Below, in pieces: positions 20,956 through 32,927 of a stretch of 64,000 nucleotides of DNA. The DNA is taken from positions 682,001 through 746,000 of the forward strand of contig JASISA010000040.1 of assembly GCA_031771865.1 (NCBI GenBank), in the 5' to 3' direction. The first letter of the stretch is position 1. The number at the start of each line of letters is the position of its first letter. Source of the stretch: Nothophaeocryptopus gaeumannii (taxonomy: Eukaryota > Ascomycota > Dothideomycetes > Mycosphaerellales > Mycosphaerellaceae). The position numbers and the translations under genes were made by a program. A model generated the notes under the pieces. The model was given only the letters and a program-made list of their open reading frames with translations, ran no database searches and was not told the origin of the DNA.

Positions 20956-23339
20956 ATGCCGTCCCGCGAATCGTCGCCAGGCCGCAAAGACTCCGGCAGC
21001 GCTCCCGACTCTCCGACCAAAGATGGACTCGATAGGGTGGAACTGTCTGACTTGGACTCCAGCCCGCCGAAACTCCCCGTCGAACAAGATCTGATGCAAT
21101 TGGCAAGACTGGGAGAGCTACGAAGTGTACAGAAGCTATTCGACAGTGGAAAGTACAATGCAAAGTCTGTGGATGAGCAGGGTATTACCGCGCTACACGT
21201 ATGATATACAGACGCAGGCGCATACACGTGGACAAGAGGCTGATATGAAGACAGTGGGCAGCAATCAATGGGCATGTTGCACTATGCCACTTTCTCATAC
21301 AATCCGGCGCAGATGTGAACGCGAAGGGCGGAGATGCACAGGCAACTCCCATCCTTTGGGCCAGCAAGCGCTTCAACCTGCAGGTCATATCGTTGCTGCT
21401 CGCGAACGGTGCCGACCCTCTCATGAGAGATGATCAAGGATACAATCTGCTCCACTCCGCGACACTGGACGGCAATGTCTATCAACTCATAATGCTGCTT
21501 CATCATCCCGACATACCCGTGGACATACCGGATGCGCAAGGCCACACATCTCTAATGTGGGCTGCGTACAAGGGATTTGGAGCTTGTATCGATGTTCTAC
21601 TTCGATTTGGCGCAGACGTACATGCCTCGGACGAGATGGGCTTCACAGCTCTCCACTGGGCTCTCGTTAAAGGCAATTACCTCTGCATTCAGAAGTTGGT
21701 TGAGCATGGGAGCGATCGCTTCGTCAGAGCAAAGCCACAGGAAGGTCAGACCGAAGGCGACTCTCCGAGCATGACTGCTTCAAAGATGAAGAGCGAACGG
21801 CAGTGGCATCGTGCCTTGATAGACTCGGGCTACGATGAGTCCGGGAACTCTATGGCTTTTCCAATTCCGATGGTGAAGGATCGACGATGGTTCTTCCAGC
21901 GTCTCTTCTTCCTCTGGCCGTTCTTTCTGGGTGGCCTACAATTGCATATGCTTGCGTACTTGAGCGTTTGGGTATCAGTCCCCGGTGTTCTAATTGTAGG
22001 ATACGGACTTCAGTACGGAGTCCAAAGACTTCTTCGATGGGCGCCGAGTGATATGAACAGCATGCACAAGACGCCATTCCTTGCTGGCATCTTCGCCGGG
22101 ACGTTGTTCTGGGTCGGCGTGCGCTATTTGTTCAAGGTTTTGCCGAGTGAGTACTATATTGTACTCCAGCTGATCATCGTTGACATGCTCGCAGACACAT
22201 TATCAACGAACTTTTTTTTGAATGTCGCGTTTGCGACATGTTACGGCCTTTGTACCTATTTCTATCTCATGACGATGACGGCAGATCCTGGATTCATCCC
22301 GAAGGGCGCGAGTCGAGGCCAGACGAAGAAGACGATTGACGAGCTCGTGGAGCATAATGTCTTCAACGAGTCCCATTTCTGTACAACATGTATGATACGC
22401 AAACCTTTACGAAGCAAGCATTGCAGGCGTTGTGGGAGATGTGTCGCAAGGGAGGACCAGTGAGTATTCTATACTCCGCGTAGCGACGAACACCCGCTAA
22501 CAGTCTGCCAGTCACTGTCCTTGGGTGGACAATTGCGTCGCCGTGAACAATCATAAGCACTTCATATTGTATGTGACGTTTATGATTGCCGGCATCGGGT
22601 TGCTGATACAGCTCACCATTGCATGTAAGTCTGAATTTTGCAATGCATTCCCAAATGCGAATCTCACTGACACATTGCAGACCTTAACGTGCTTCCAACG
22701 CCGAAGGATGCTGAATGTACTTTCCTCAAAGATGAACTTTGCGCGGAATTCTCGAAGGACCCTCTGACCATCATCACAAATGCCTGGGGTTCTCTACAGC
22801 TCACCTGGACGTTCATGCTCATCTTCGTGCACCTTTTCCAAGTAGCGAAGAACCTGACCACATTCGAGAGCATGCGCAACATGGATCAAGTCGGGCCACT
22901 CATGTCAGCAATGACTGCCGGAACTATGACTCTTGATGGCGCACAGATTACAGAAGCTGGGGCAGGTCCGGATCCAGCAGGAGCACATAGCCACAGTCAT
23001 GGTCACAAGCACGGCCACCAGAAGAAGCAGGGCTGCTTGACACGCTGGGGCCAAATGTTAGGCATTGATGTTTTTATCACGATCGCGTTTCAGGGCTATA
23101 AAGGAAGCAAGAACAAGAAAGCGCGTCAGCCAAAGCGAGCAAACCCTTTCACGAGAGGCGTGCTGCGGAATTGCCAGGACTTTTGGATGGACGGGCCCGT
23201 CTTCGGACGAAAAGAAAACAATAAAGGCTTGCTTGGTGGAGAACTTGTGGATTATGCTAGCATGTACGATGTGCCACGCGGTGGCATGCAGTATCGTGGT
23301 GGGTATGAGTCCGTGGCTACCGCTGATGAGGAAGTATAA
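20956..23339 (+). CDS. AKR1: Ankyrin-repeat palmitoyltransferase
   Basis: Golgi/endosomal protein S-acyltransferase of the DHHC family. In yeast Akr1 palmitoylates the Yck1/2 kinases and supports endocytosis of pheromone receptors. Four exons: 20956-21198, 21255-22459, 22512-22624, 22681-23339; introns of 56, 52 and 56 bp; 739 residues. Residues about 50-290 form ankyrin repeats (GITALH|WAAINGHVALC, ATPILWASKRFNLQV, GHTSLMWAAYKGF, GFTALHWALVKGN). Several membrane segments follow. The cysteine-rich domain FCTTCMIRKPLRSKHCRRC continues into REDHHCPWVDNCV; the third exon junction lies within the first His of DHHC, so correct splicing decides activity. A luminal or cytosolic His-rich stretch (HSHSHGHKHGHQKK) and the C-terminal FTRGVLRNCQDFW and GYESVA are as in other mould Akr1 proteins. 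Confidence 0.95.
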
Positions 23340-23744
23340 TTATCATTTTCGATAGCCAATGCGAATGCTTCTTGTACAAACCCCAGGCGCTAGTCGGGTG
23401 AGGATTCGCGAAAAGTGCCACAACCGTGACGTACGCCCTCGCTCAAAAAGCGGCGCTATCCGATCATCTCTCATCGAATCAATCTAGGTAATATCTGGGC
23501 TTAAATGCGAGGATTCGGCATCCGGGAAGCCCGCCGACCGTCAGAAAGAACTCGAGAACCCTACCTCGTAGTGGCTCCACTGTGGGAACGGTTGACTTCA
23601 GCTCCTGCGGCGCATGTGCATTGCGCTACAAAGTCATGGAGGTTACATATATTGGCTGTCCGAGCCTCTGCGCTTGGTTGAGAAATTTCTTGGAGACTGA
23701 CTTGTTATGTTCAACCAGTCAAAACTTTCAGCAGATCCATCAAG
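23340..23744. other. Intergenic, P450 promoter
   Basis: No supported gene; short frames without similarity. It separates AKR1 and the P450, both on the plus strand. Confidence 0.4.
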
Positions 23745-25349
23745 ATGACCTACTTCTCATGGCCCTTTGGCTTGCTATCACCCAATCCCATTGAGAACTT
23801 CTTAGTCCTTCCACTTTATATCTTCGTTGCATACCTACTCTACCAATCCGGCATCCTCATCTACCGACTCTTCTTTCACCCACTATCCAAGTTTCCAGGA
23901 CCCAAACTCGCAGCCGCATCCTTCTGGTACGAGATCTACTTCGACGTTTGGCAAGACGGCCAGTACGTCTTCCATCTCGATAAGCTGCATGACCAATACG
24001 GACCCATCATTCGGATCAATCCTGAGGAAATCCACGTGAGGGATTCTGAATGGTACGATACTCTTTACCCTGGGCCGGGACATGTGAGGGATAAATGGGC
24101 GAGGGCGAATCGCGCGAATGGAAGTCCGGGGAGTGTTGCTAGCACGGGAGGGCACGATCATCATCGGGCTAGGAAGGCGGCATTGCAGCAGTTCCTTTCG
24201 AAGAAGGCGATTGATGATTTGGAGGGGAGTGTAAAAGAAAAGGTCCTGAAGATGTGTGAGAAGATCCAATCAGAATACACTGGACCGGGAAGAATGCTGG
24301 ATTTGGGAACTGCTTTTACTGCGGTGACGATGGACGTCATAACGTCCTACTGTTTTGGCAAGAGTCAGAACTGTCTTGATGAACCGGATTTTGCTCCTCG
24401 CTGGAAAGCACTCATGGTCAACCTCTTCAAACCTACGCGGATCACAAAGCACTTTCCAATCGTCATGAAAACGATGTCCGCCACTCCTCGACCTATCCTC
24501 GCAAAGATCAATCCCGAAATGGCGCCCTTCTTCGAAGCGCAAGACGCGATCACCGAGACCGCCAAAGAGATATATCATGAGGAGGAGAAAGCTGGGAGAA
24601 TCGGGAAGGCCGTCGATTCAGAAGAGAAACCGAAGACAATCTTTCACGGAATCCTGCAATCAAAACTCCCAGATGAAGAAAAGACAATTCAACGTATGGC
24701 TGATGAAGCTTTCGTTCTCATCGTCGCTGGAGCCGAAACGACCGCTCGTGTTCTAACGGTGATCATCGCGCGTCTCCTTCAAACCCCGGAGCTGCTGAGG
24801 AGGTTGAGAGAGGAACTTGATCCAATCGTAAAGGAAGCCCAAGCGGAAGGCGGTTTGCCATCGACACGACAGCTTGAAGCTCTACCGCTTGTCAAAGCTA
24901 CGATACAAGAAGGATTGCGTATTGCGGCGCCTGTCACGAATCGGCCGATTTTGATCGCGCCTAATGAGGATTTGAAGTATGATGAGAGATTTGTTATTCC
25001 GAGAGGCACGCCGATGTCCATGACACCAGGAAATGTGCTGTACGATGGTGCTATATTCCCTGAGCCAGAGAAGTTTGACCCGGATAGGTGGATACGCGCA
25101 GAGAAAGAAGGTGTCCGTCTCGACAGGTTCCTTGTGACGTTTCATAAAGGGAGTCGAAGTTGTGTGGGGATGAATTTGAGTCAGGCGGAGCTATATCTGG
25201 GGACTGCGGCGCTGGTTAGTCGGTTTGATCTGGATCTGCAAGATTTTGTGTTTGAGAGGGACTTGAAAGTTGTTAGGGATCATTTCGTTGGGGCGGCTAG
25301 TGAAGATAGTAGAGGCGTCAAGGTGAGGGTCGAGGAGAGGAGGAGCTAA
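23745..25349 (+). CDS. Cytochrome P450 monooxygenase (trichodiene-oxygenase-like)
   Basis: Intronless 534-residue microsomal P450. One N-terminal membrane anchor (FLVLPLYIFVAYLLYQSGIL) is followed by the proline-rich hinge HPLSKFPGPKLA. The oxygen-activating I-helix motif AGAETTA lies near residue 328, the ExxR (EGLR) of the K-helix near 388, and the PERF-like FDPDRW near 443. The haem-binding loop FHKGSRSCVGMNL lies near 463, with the cysteine ligand present. The FxKGSRSCxGxNLxxAELYL pattern is common in the CYP65/trichodiene oxygenase and isotrichodermin hydroxylase-like clan of fungal P450s. Family membership does not give the substrate. No synthase or other tailoring enzyme is adjacent (neighbours are AKR1 and a histidine kinase), so it looks like a stand-alone P450. 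Its lack of introns contrasts with AKR1. Confidence 0.93.
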   Translation: MTYFSWPFGLLSPNPIENFLVLPLYIFVAYLLYQSGILIYRLFFHPLSKFPGPKLAAASFWYEIYFDVWQDGQYVFHLDKLHDQYGPIIRINPEEIHVRDSEWYDTLYPGPGHVRDKWARANRANGSPGSVASTGGHDHHRARKAALQQFLSKKAIDDLEGSVKEKVLKMCEKIQSEYTGPGRMLDLGTAFTAVTMDVITSYCFGKSQNCLDEPDFAPRWKALMVNLFKPTRITKHFPIVMKTMSATPRPILAKINPEMAPFFEAQDAITETAKEIYHEEEKAGRIGKAVDSEEKPKTIFHGILQSKLPDEEKTIQRMADEAFVLIVAGAETTARVLTVIIARLLQTPELLRRLREELDPIVKEAQAEGGLPSTRQLEALPLVKATIQEGLRIAAPVTNRPILIAPNEDLKYDERFVIPRGTPMSMTPGNVLYDGAIFPEPEKFDPDRWIRAEKEGVRLDRFLVTFHKGSRSCVGMNLSQAELYLGTAALVSRFDLDLQDFVFERDLKVVRDHFVGAASEDSRGVKVRVEERRS

Positions 25350-26797
25350 GTCAGGTCATCGTGAGCGCGGTAACCAAACATACTCATATTTTTGGCACTG
25401 AGCTTCAAGGAACGAGCGAACACACTTATGATGCCAACATCTACCTCGTTCCCATCAGTGTTCATGCCGTCGTTGAATCATCTCGAAGCAGGCCTGGTCC
25501 CAGCAAAGTCAGGTCCTCAGTACGCCAATGATGCGCTGGTGACTCGCGCCGCTCTGTGAATCAAAGCCTTGTCGGCTAGCATGGCATCTGGCATAGGATT
25601 GGCGACCTTGATAACATCGCGCAGCACGTCAACGGTGGCTAACGTAGAAGACACGGCTGTTGCTTCAGGTTTCTGCGCATCGCGGATCGCTTTGGTCGTC
25701 GTCACACGGTATCGGGTGCGAAAGCAAAAGTTTCCGTATTTGACAATGATGTTCTTATGTCTCGCTGTCTCGTTGGATAGTTGGTCGCTCCCGCAATTAT
25801 CACCAATGAACGAACACCTGCACAGAAAGCCAGAAAACGGGGCTTTACCACATCAACCGACATAACCCCGAATGTCGTGATGCGGTATGGAGACAGGTAG
25901 GGTAGCTGATACCAATTTCTTTCTGCAGTCGCCATGCACACGGCTTCACTTTCAGCCAGGCTTGGACTTTGTACAAGAAGGTCGAGGATGCCTTCGATCA
26001 TGGTGAAATCCACTGCAACGACAGCATGGGTGAAGCCAGAGGCCAGGCAAAACCATACGTTGTCATTGCCGTCAACGTAATCACCTTCGCCATTATGTTT
26101 GTCTGCTCGCGTTTTGCCAGCATGATAGGTGATATCATCGTAATGGGCTGGATCTTGGTCCTCGGCTGCCTCGCATATGTGCCATACCCTGCAGCGCTAT
26201 ACTGCAAGCTTGGAAGCATCATCGACAGCGCATCTTGCGGGGACATTGATCAGCCACAGTGTGGCTGATGTTCCAAGTTCCTTCCGATCTGGGCCTAGAC
26301 TAACGCGCACCACATCGGATGGTCACGCTCTAGGCTCGTCTCTCGACATCAACAGCCTGATAACGCGCCGAAATTCTAGTCCTTCTTTCAAGCGCAATGG
26401 CAGCAACCTCTCCTGCATTACTGTAACACGACTATTACGACTTCATGCTCCCACCTCATGACTTCTCTGATTATGACATCTCTGCGCCCCGAGTACAAGC
26501 AGAGAAACGTGCGGAGTCGGCGGGATAGCCGGGACGATTGAGGAGCTCCGCGACCAAGCAAGTCACGCGCGGCAGGCCCATCTAGGCCTTTGCGTTGCGT
26601 TAAGCAGGATCGGCAGGACTTCTTCGCGCGCGTTTCACGCATCTCCAGCAAGCAAGCCAGCATTTCGGAGGCCAACTCCGACGTTCTGTGTTACCTTCAC
26701 CTCCTGGTCTTCAGTCCGCAAACCCAGAGAGTCTGAGATCTACTGCGTCGTATACGCCCACTACCCTCTTACGGCGCCTGCTGTGCCGCAACACCCG
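25350..26797. other. Gene-poor region, 1.45 kb, with weak coding traces
   Basis: No gene model could be supported. Consecutive minus-strand frames between 26246 and 25517 read like pieces of one protein split by frame changes (TYGFAWPLASPML, YRITTFGVMSVDVVKPRF, then TTTKAIRDAQKPE), suggestive of a decayed gene. A plus-strand frame at 25970-26268 contains two hydrophobic stretches but is antisense to it. The 3' part is the histidine-kinase promoter. Confidence 0.3.
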
Positions 26798-29700
26798 ATG
26801 GCCGGAGACCTCGCCGAGGCCACCGCCACACACAGCGCCAGTGGCTCGCGTCGTGAACGTGAATTCCGGAGGTCAGTCCTTTCTCTACCCCTACCACTAC
26901 CACACCGCGCCCGTAATCAGCTGTTCGGCTGTTACTCCACCTATACTCGTCTTCGAAATGCTGCCATGTGCGGCATGAGTCTTCAATGTCTGGACATCGC
27001 TCACCCCAATACAGATATGCGGAGGCCGTGTTGGGCCTACGGGCTGCCCAAGAAGGCGACATCGCCATTTCTTCCTCCGATGTGTCTCTTACTGCCTTCG
27101 CTCAGTTGGTCGCTCTGCGCCTGAATGCAAAACGAGCCATCGTCTCGCTCTTCAGCAAAACTCATCAGTACATCCTTGCAGAAGCCACTCCGACGCTGAG
27201 TCTGCAGCAAGACTCCGACCATGCAGCGGGCGACGCCATGTTCTTTGGCACAGACATCTTGCCCCGCGCTGATGACTGGTCAAGTGAGACTCTGCGCGTT
27301 GCCAGAAAGTCGAGAGGCAAGGGAGGCACGGCCGCAGATGATGCCATCCTCTGCATATTGGACCTTCAGCACGATAAACGCTATGCTAAACACCCTTACG
27401 TGACCGGAGAACCAAATATGCGGTGCTACATCGGCGTCCCAATAACAAGTCCCTCCGGATTTGCTGTCGGTACTCTCGCCTTGCTGGACGACCGACCACG
27501 AACATCTGGCCCGACCGATCAAGAGCACCGCGCAATGCGGGACATTGCAACAAGTATCATGGCGCATCTAGAGCTGAAGAGAACTCACAGGGTCCATCTT
27601 CGAGGTACTAGACTGATTAATGGACTTTCTCGATTCATTGAGGGCAAGGCCTCGATTCTGGACGACGATGCAAAGGAAGATGAAGAACTTGAAAGTTTCG
27701 CTTCTCGGCAAGCCGTCCAAAGCCGAGGCTTAGGAGCCTCATCGCGGACGCATGCTTTAAACACTGCTAGCAATACGGAGCGCAGGGACAAGGCACGAGA
27801 CGCTCTCTTCGATCGTTCGCGTCTACGTCCCCAGCAAAAAGCGTTACTGCGCAAGAACACTACTCGAGCGGGATCTGGGTCCGACGATCCCAGCCAATGT
27901 CCAGGTAACGGACACTCGAAACGCACGTTGCAACAGCCGAAAGCTAGGTCTACCAAATCGCGCACACGGAAGGATATCACGGCAGACCAATTGCAACAGG
28001 ATGCCATCTCTGAGGACATTGACCAGGCTTTTCAACGAGCTGCGTGCCTCCTCCAAGAGAGCATGAGTTTGGCTGGTGTGTTGTTTCTGGACGGTTCAGC
28101 AGGCGAGTTTGGCAGTTTGCGAACCCCCAACTCCCCCAATGTGAGCGATTCTAGTTCAGGTAACGGATCTGTCAGTTTGACCGGGTACGTCAAGTCACAA
28201 GTATCCCTTCCAGATCGCGTGAGATCACTAACTTCACACAGTGGCAGCACAGAGCAAGCCACTCAGGCTTTGACAGAGGGCGGGGCCACTACTCACCATA
28301 AGCCATGTAGATATTTGGCTGCTGCGTACGATAAAAATGATGACCACCAAGAAGGGATTTTGCACGATGACATTCCGGAAAGGTTTCTCCGATCATTGCT
28401 ACGACGATTCCCCCATGGTAAAATTTACAATTTCGGGGAAGAAGGCGAGACTATATCGTCTTCGGACCTTTCCGAATATAATTCTGCTGGCTCCGCGGAC
28501 ATAGACCCCAGCGACAATAACGACTCAGGAGTCTCGAAACCCGTCAAGAAGAAGAGGAAATGCGACGGACAGTCAGACGCCGGCGAAATTTTGCGAATAT
28601 TCCCCGGCATTCGCTCCTTCGCTATCATGCCTATGTATGATCCATCCCAGGGAGGACGACATTTCGCCGCTGCGCTTGTGTGGTCCCATGTTCCAACTCG
28701 ACTGTTCTCGTATGAGGACGACGTGAACTATTTAGGAGCATTTTGCGACGTAGTGATGGCAGAGTCCGGTCGACTTGACATGCAAGCCGATGCCAAATCG
28801 AAGGCTCGCTTTATTTCCTCCATCTCCCACGAATTGAGGTCTCCGTTGCACGGTATCCTTGGTGGCGTTGAGTTTCTCCAAGACGAAGACTCGGCAGAAT
28901 CCCGACAGCAGATGGTCCAGATGATTGACACTTGCGGAAGATCCCTACTTGATATCATAAACAATCTTCTCGAGCATGCACACGCGACTTCACATGCAAC
29001 GACTGGTCACACGAATTCAAAACGCCGCCGCGCTCAACGACCCACAACGTCCTCTGAACCTGTACATGATCTGGCAGTACTCGCCGAGGAAATTTTGAGC
29101 AGCTTATTGTGGAACACGCCGACTCCAGCAACTCGCTCAAAATCTTCAGAACTTCAAAAACTCGCTCTAGACACCGCCAACAACGAGCCGTTGAAGGTCA
29201 TACTTGACGTTGACCGACGCAATCTACCTCCTGGATTGTGGAACTTCCACGTCAACGCTGGAGCATTCCGCCGCATCCTTCAAAATCTCACAGCGAATGC
29301 TATCAAGTACACAGACGCTGGAGGCTACTACAAAGTTACATTGGCAATGGGGAAGACAGCACCAAGAGATCGCCCCGCTAGAGTCGAGATAGATTGTACA
29401 GATTCCGGAAGGGGTATGAGCGAAGAGTATCTGAAGCATGGCTTGTGGCAAGCTTTTAACCAAGAAGACGAGCTTGCGCAAGGAACAGGACTAGGTCTCA
29501 GCCTGGTCCGAGCCCTGGTAGAGGAGATGGGTGGCTTCATCGACGTTCGGAGCAAGAAGGATGTCGGCACGAGTGTCAAGATCTCCCTGCCACTGTCTCC
29601 AGGCAAGTTCTTAGAGGAAGATCTGATCGTGTCCGAAGATGCCAGTCGCGTGAAGGGGCTGACCTTCGAACTTGTCGGATTTGACGGCTTGGCCGGGCAA

Positions 29701-30743
29701 ATCGCCAGGTCGGCAGAAGCCTCCAACCTCATGCGATCATCCATCGAAGCCGTTTGCAGATACATTGGGATGGAAAGACACACTGCTGACGGAGTCAAGC
29801 CCGACATCTACGTCGTTGCCGAAAGGTTCGCTCGCGCTGCCGCCGAGATGGATACTTCCAGGAAGACAGATCTCGAAAACAGCCCCTGTATAGTGGTCTG
29901 CGACTCCATCTCATCTTCCAGAATGACTGCAACCATTACAGCTCGAACTTTGACACAAGTCACGGTCCTATCACAGCCAATCGGTCCGAAACAATTGATC
30001 AAAGCACTGATCACATGTCTGGACAAGCCAGCGCAATCTGTAGATCGACAGAGCTCTGAGGCCAGTCTAGGAGGGTATATGTTGAGAAGTCCGGACATGA
30101 CATCGACACCATTCAGTGAGCAGTCAGACATGAGTTGGATTCCGTCGATGGGCACCCCTGCGGAGCCCGAATCGGATGCTCCTCTGGAATTTCCACTGCC
30201 TACCAGACCTGAACCTCTAGTATCACAAAGGCCGTCCGTTGCCAAGGAAGAAGCTTCCGTTCTTCTCGTGGACGACAATCCGGTGAACCTTGCCCTTCTC
30301 CAGCGATACATGAAGAAGCTTTCTCGGCAGCACGTGGGTGCAACGAACGGTCTTGAAGCGTTCGAAGCTTATCAGCATTCTCATCCGCGAGCCAGTTCTC
30401 CACTATCACTCTCTCCTGAGAGAACCTCATTACCCATAAGCGTCGTCTTCATGGACATAACGATGCCTGTCCTGAACGGACTCCGTAAGTTCTTGGCTCC
30501 CCCAACCCGCAAAGCACTCAATTTCTCCCAAGAAGCGGTCTAACAGGTGACACAGAATCTACGCGCCGCATTCGAGCATACGAACGATCGAACGGCCTGA
30601 GACCCGTCATGATTGTGGCATTAACAGCACTCGCATCTCCGCAAGCGAGACAAGAGGCATATGGCAGTGGCATTGACCTTTTTATGACTAAGCCTGTGAG
30701 ATTTAAGGACATTGAGCAAATGTTTAAGGATTGGGAAGCATAG
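26798..30743 (+). CDS. GAF-type hybrid sensor histidine kinase
   Basis: Hybrid two-component kinase of 1243 residues: exons 26798-26871, 27015-30484 and 30556-30743, with introns of 143 bp (GTCAGT...TACAG, phase 2) and 71 bp (GTAAGT...TCTAAC...CACAG, phase 1). Exon 1 supplies the N-terminal RREREFR that joins RYAEAVLG. A GAF sensor domain covers about residues 40-200 (LTAFAQLVALRL, YIGVPITSPSGFAVGTLALL). A low-complexity linker follows, then HisKA with H-box FISSISHELRSPLHGI (His near 630). HATPase has N-box ILQNLTANAIKYTDAGG, DSGRGMS, and G-box GTGLGLSL. The C-terminal receiver has VLLVDDNPVNLALLQRYM, phospho-acceptor FMDITMPVLNG, VALTALA and conserved KP. The last intron falls inside the receiver right after MPVLNGL, so retention would remove its second half. 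No transmembrane segment is seen; it is probably cytosolic and upstream of Ypd1-type phosphotransfer. The signal is unknown. Confidence 0.93.
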
Positions 30744-31042
30744 CCTGGAATCGATTGAGGTTTGATGAACACAGGAAGAGTAATGTAATGGACGTGAATA
30801 ATCGGGCGTTGGATACACTGGACAGCCTACTGATGCATACGATGATATATATGATTGATGAATTGAGCGGGTGATGCTGCGATTACAGATACTGCATTAC
30901 GATCAGAGCGTTTAGCAATGAACAGAGAGAGGTCTAGGACTGCCCAAAGTTGCAAGTTCATCAGCTAGCATCTCTATTCTCTAATACTATCAACCCTGAG
31001 CTCAAACACTGTAGCGTCGTCCAACACGACGGCCTGATCTGT

Positions 31043-32927
31043 CTAATGCACAAACCTAAAATCCAACCTCTTAGCCCCCTCATCCTTTGTGTTTTGCACA
31101 TAATCCACCTTCTCCTCCCCCGTCAGCTTCGCCCACGCCTCCTCCCTCCTCTTATTCCTCCCCACATAGTAATACTTCACCCCCCCAAACAAAACTATGT
31201 TAAAACAACAGATCCCCAACAATATCCTATTCCCCCTCACATAATACGGCCGATCATCCTCCCGATATGTATTGACTCCTATAATATTCCCCGTCTGCAC
31301 AAACATATTGTATAAAGCAGCAGAGACGGCGCGCGTGCGGACGGCATTCGAGTTTCGCGAATTCCAGGCGACGAGGATGGCGTGGCAGTAAGGGTAGCTG
31401 AGGAGGCCGGTGAGGAGGCCGTAGCGGACCCATTCGGAGGCGGAACCGCCGAGGGCGACGAGGGCGGCGAGGAAGGGGAAGATCCAGATGTTGGAGGTTG
31501 AGGAGATGAGGGCGCGTTCGTTGAAGTATTCCGAGACGCGGGAGATGATGAGGAGCTGGAGGGAAGGGTTAAGAACGTGTGCGTGGATATATATATGGGC
31601 GGGTGGAAGAGCTTACGTTGACGCCGAAGAGGAATTGTGAGGGAATTGTGAGGAGGTTGGCCTTGAAGGTTGAGAAGCCCATTCCTCGGAGGATGTACGA
31701 TATGTAATTTTGTGGAGGGCTGGGCGGGATGTAGGTTGTTAATCCAATGAGGTACAGAGGCCATAAGTCGTAATCCTTGATGGCTCGCCAGAGTCTGTCC
31801 AGAGAGACGGCTTGTCGATTGTTCATGTCACCCTTGGAAGGATCATCGCGGAGCAGTCTGTTGACAAGGATCTTCTCCTCGCGCTCGGTAAACCACCCTT
31901 TCTTCCCTCGCAGCCAGCCGGGTGTCTGGCAGATACTGGCGGGCATGAGACCCCATGAGGCGATTCCAACGATTACAGTGATAAGACCTTCTATCAGGAA
32001 GAGCCTGCTTATATTAGTAAGATTGTTGACGGAGTCGATGGAAACACTTACCACTGCCATCCAGACCAGCCTTGAATACCTCGCATTTGCAAAACGCCGG
32101 CGGCTAGCAAGCTACCGAGGATATTGCAAGTCGAAAGCACGGTCCAGAACCAAGACAACCGGATTGGCAACTCTTTCGATTTGTACCAGTAGGTGATGTA
32201 GAGTACGGTGTCTGGGATGAAGCCGCCCATGAAAAGCCCAAGCAAACAGCGGATGGCATAGTAGCCGGCCTTGTTCTTGAGGCCGACTTGCGAGAGTGAA
32301 ACCATAGACCACGCGACAATGATGAATGGAATCCAGATGTCCGGGCCCAGTTTCTTTGAGATGAGGCCTGAAGGGAGTTCGGCTGCCAGGAAGGAGACCA
32401 GGAAGATGGTTTGACCGTAGTTGAAGTCGTTCGTGGTCATGCCAAGCTCCTCAAGCATGTCGTCAGTTATCGCTGAATAACTGGTAAGCTGATGCACGTC
32501 CAATTCGCGGATTGACCAACCTCTGTTGATGTTCCTGCGGTTCAGATCTAGTGCTAGGAACATCATCCAACACCAAACCATGATGCGCCAGTCGACCTGC
32601 CAAGTCCGTGAATAAGCTCTTTTACTCAAGGTTGAGTGAGCTTACCTTTCTTTTCAGCTTCTTCTCTTCCTCGGCGGACCAGGTGATGTGCGGATCAAAT
32701 CGATGTCGACCTTCATATTGCGCCTTCTCGTAAACATCTCGCCAGTAGTCCGCGACTTTTGGATCCGCAAATACGTGCGTACCGTCAGATCCATAGTCGC
32801 CATCGATGAGTTCAGAAGAGCGGATTGAGCCTTTAGAGCTTGGTCGCTCTGTGGTATCTACTCCAAATTTGACGTCTTTGCCTTCCAGACCAGCAGTAGG
32901 TGCAATTTTCTCGCCTGTCGAGGCCAT
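31043..32927 (-). CDS. MFS transporter, allantoate-permease (Dal5/ACS) family
   Basis: Plasma-membrane anion:cation symporter of the major facilitator superfamily, predicted at 575 residues. Exons on the minus strand: 32927-32646, 32596-32052, 32004-31617, 31555-31043; introns of 49, 47 and 61 bp, all GT..AG. Start ATG 32927 gives MASTGEK; the frame is open further upstream, but this is the first ATG with a good context after a disordered stretch. About 12 hydrophobic segments; LDLNRRNINRG, YWYKSKELPIRLSWFWT and the loop GWFTEREEKILVNRLLRDDP are signatures of the Dal5/Tna1/Liz1 group that imports allantoate, ureidosuccinate, nicotinate or pantothenate. Which one cannot be told. The phase-2 tryptophan codons at the second junction and the phase-0 fourth junction make one continuous frame. 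Confidence 0.88.

Noticed and set aside
22981..23030. His-rich HSHSHGHKHGH stretch of AKR1 as a new metal-binding insertion
   Set aside because: Similar His-rich segments occur in Akr1 of other moulds, so it is ordinary for the family.
25970..26268. Plus-strand frame with two hydrophobic stretches, membrane-protein-like
   Set aside because: Antisense to a more coherent set of minus-strand frames and without a recognised family.
23745..30743. P450 plus histidine kinase as part of a secondary-metabolite cluster
   Set aside because: No synthase, terpene cyclase, transporter or pathway regulator lies next to them.
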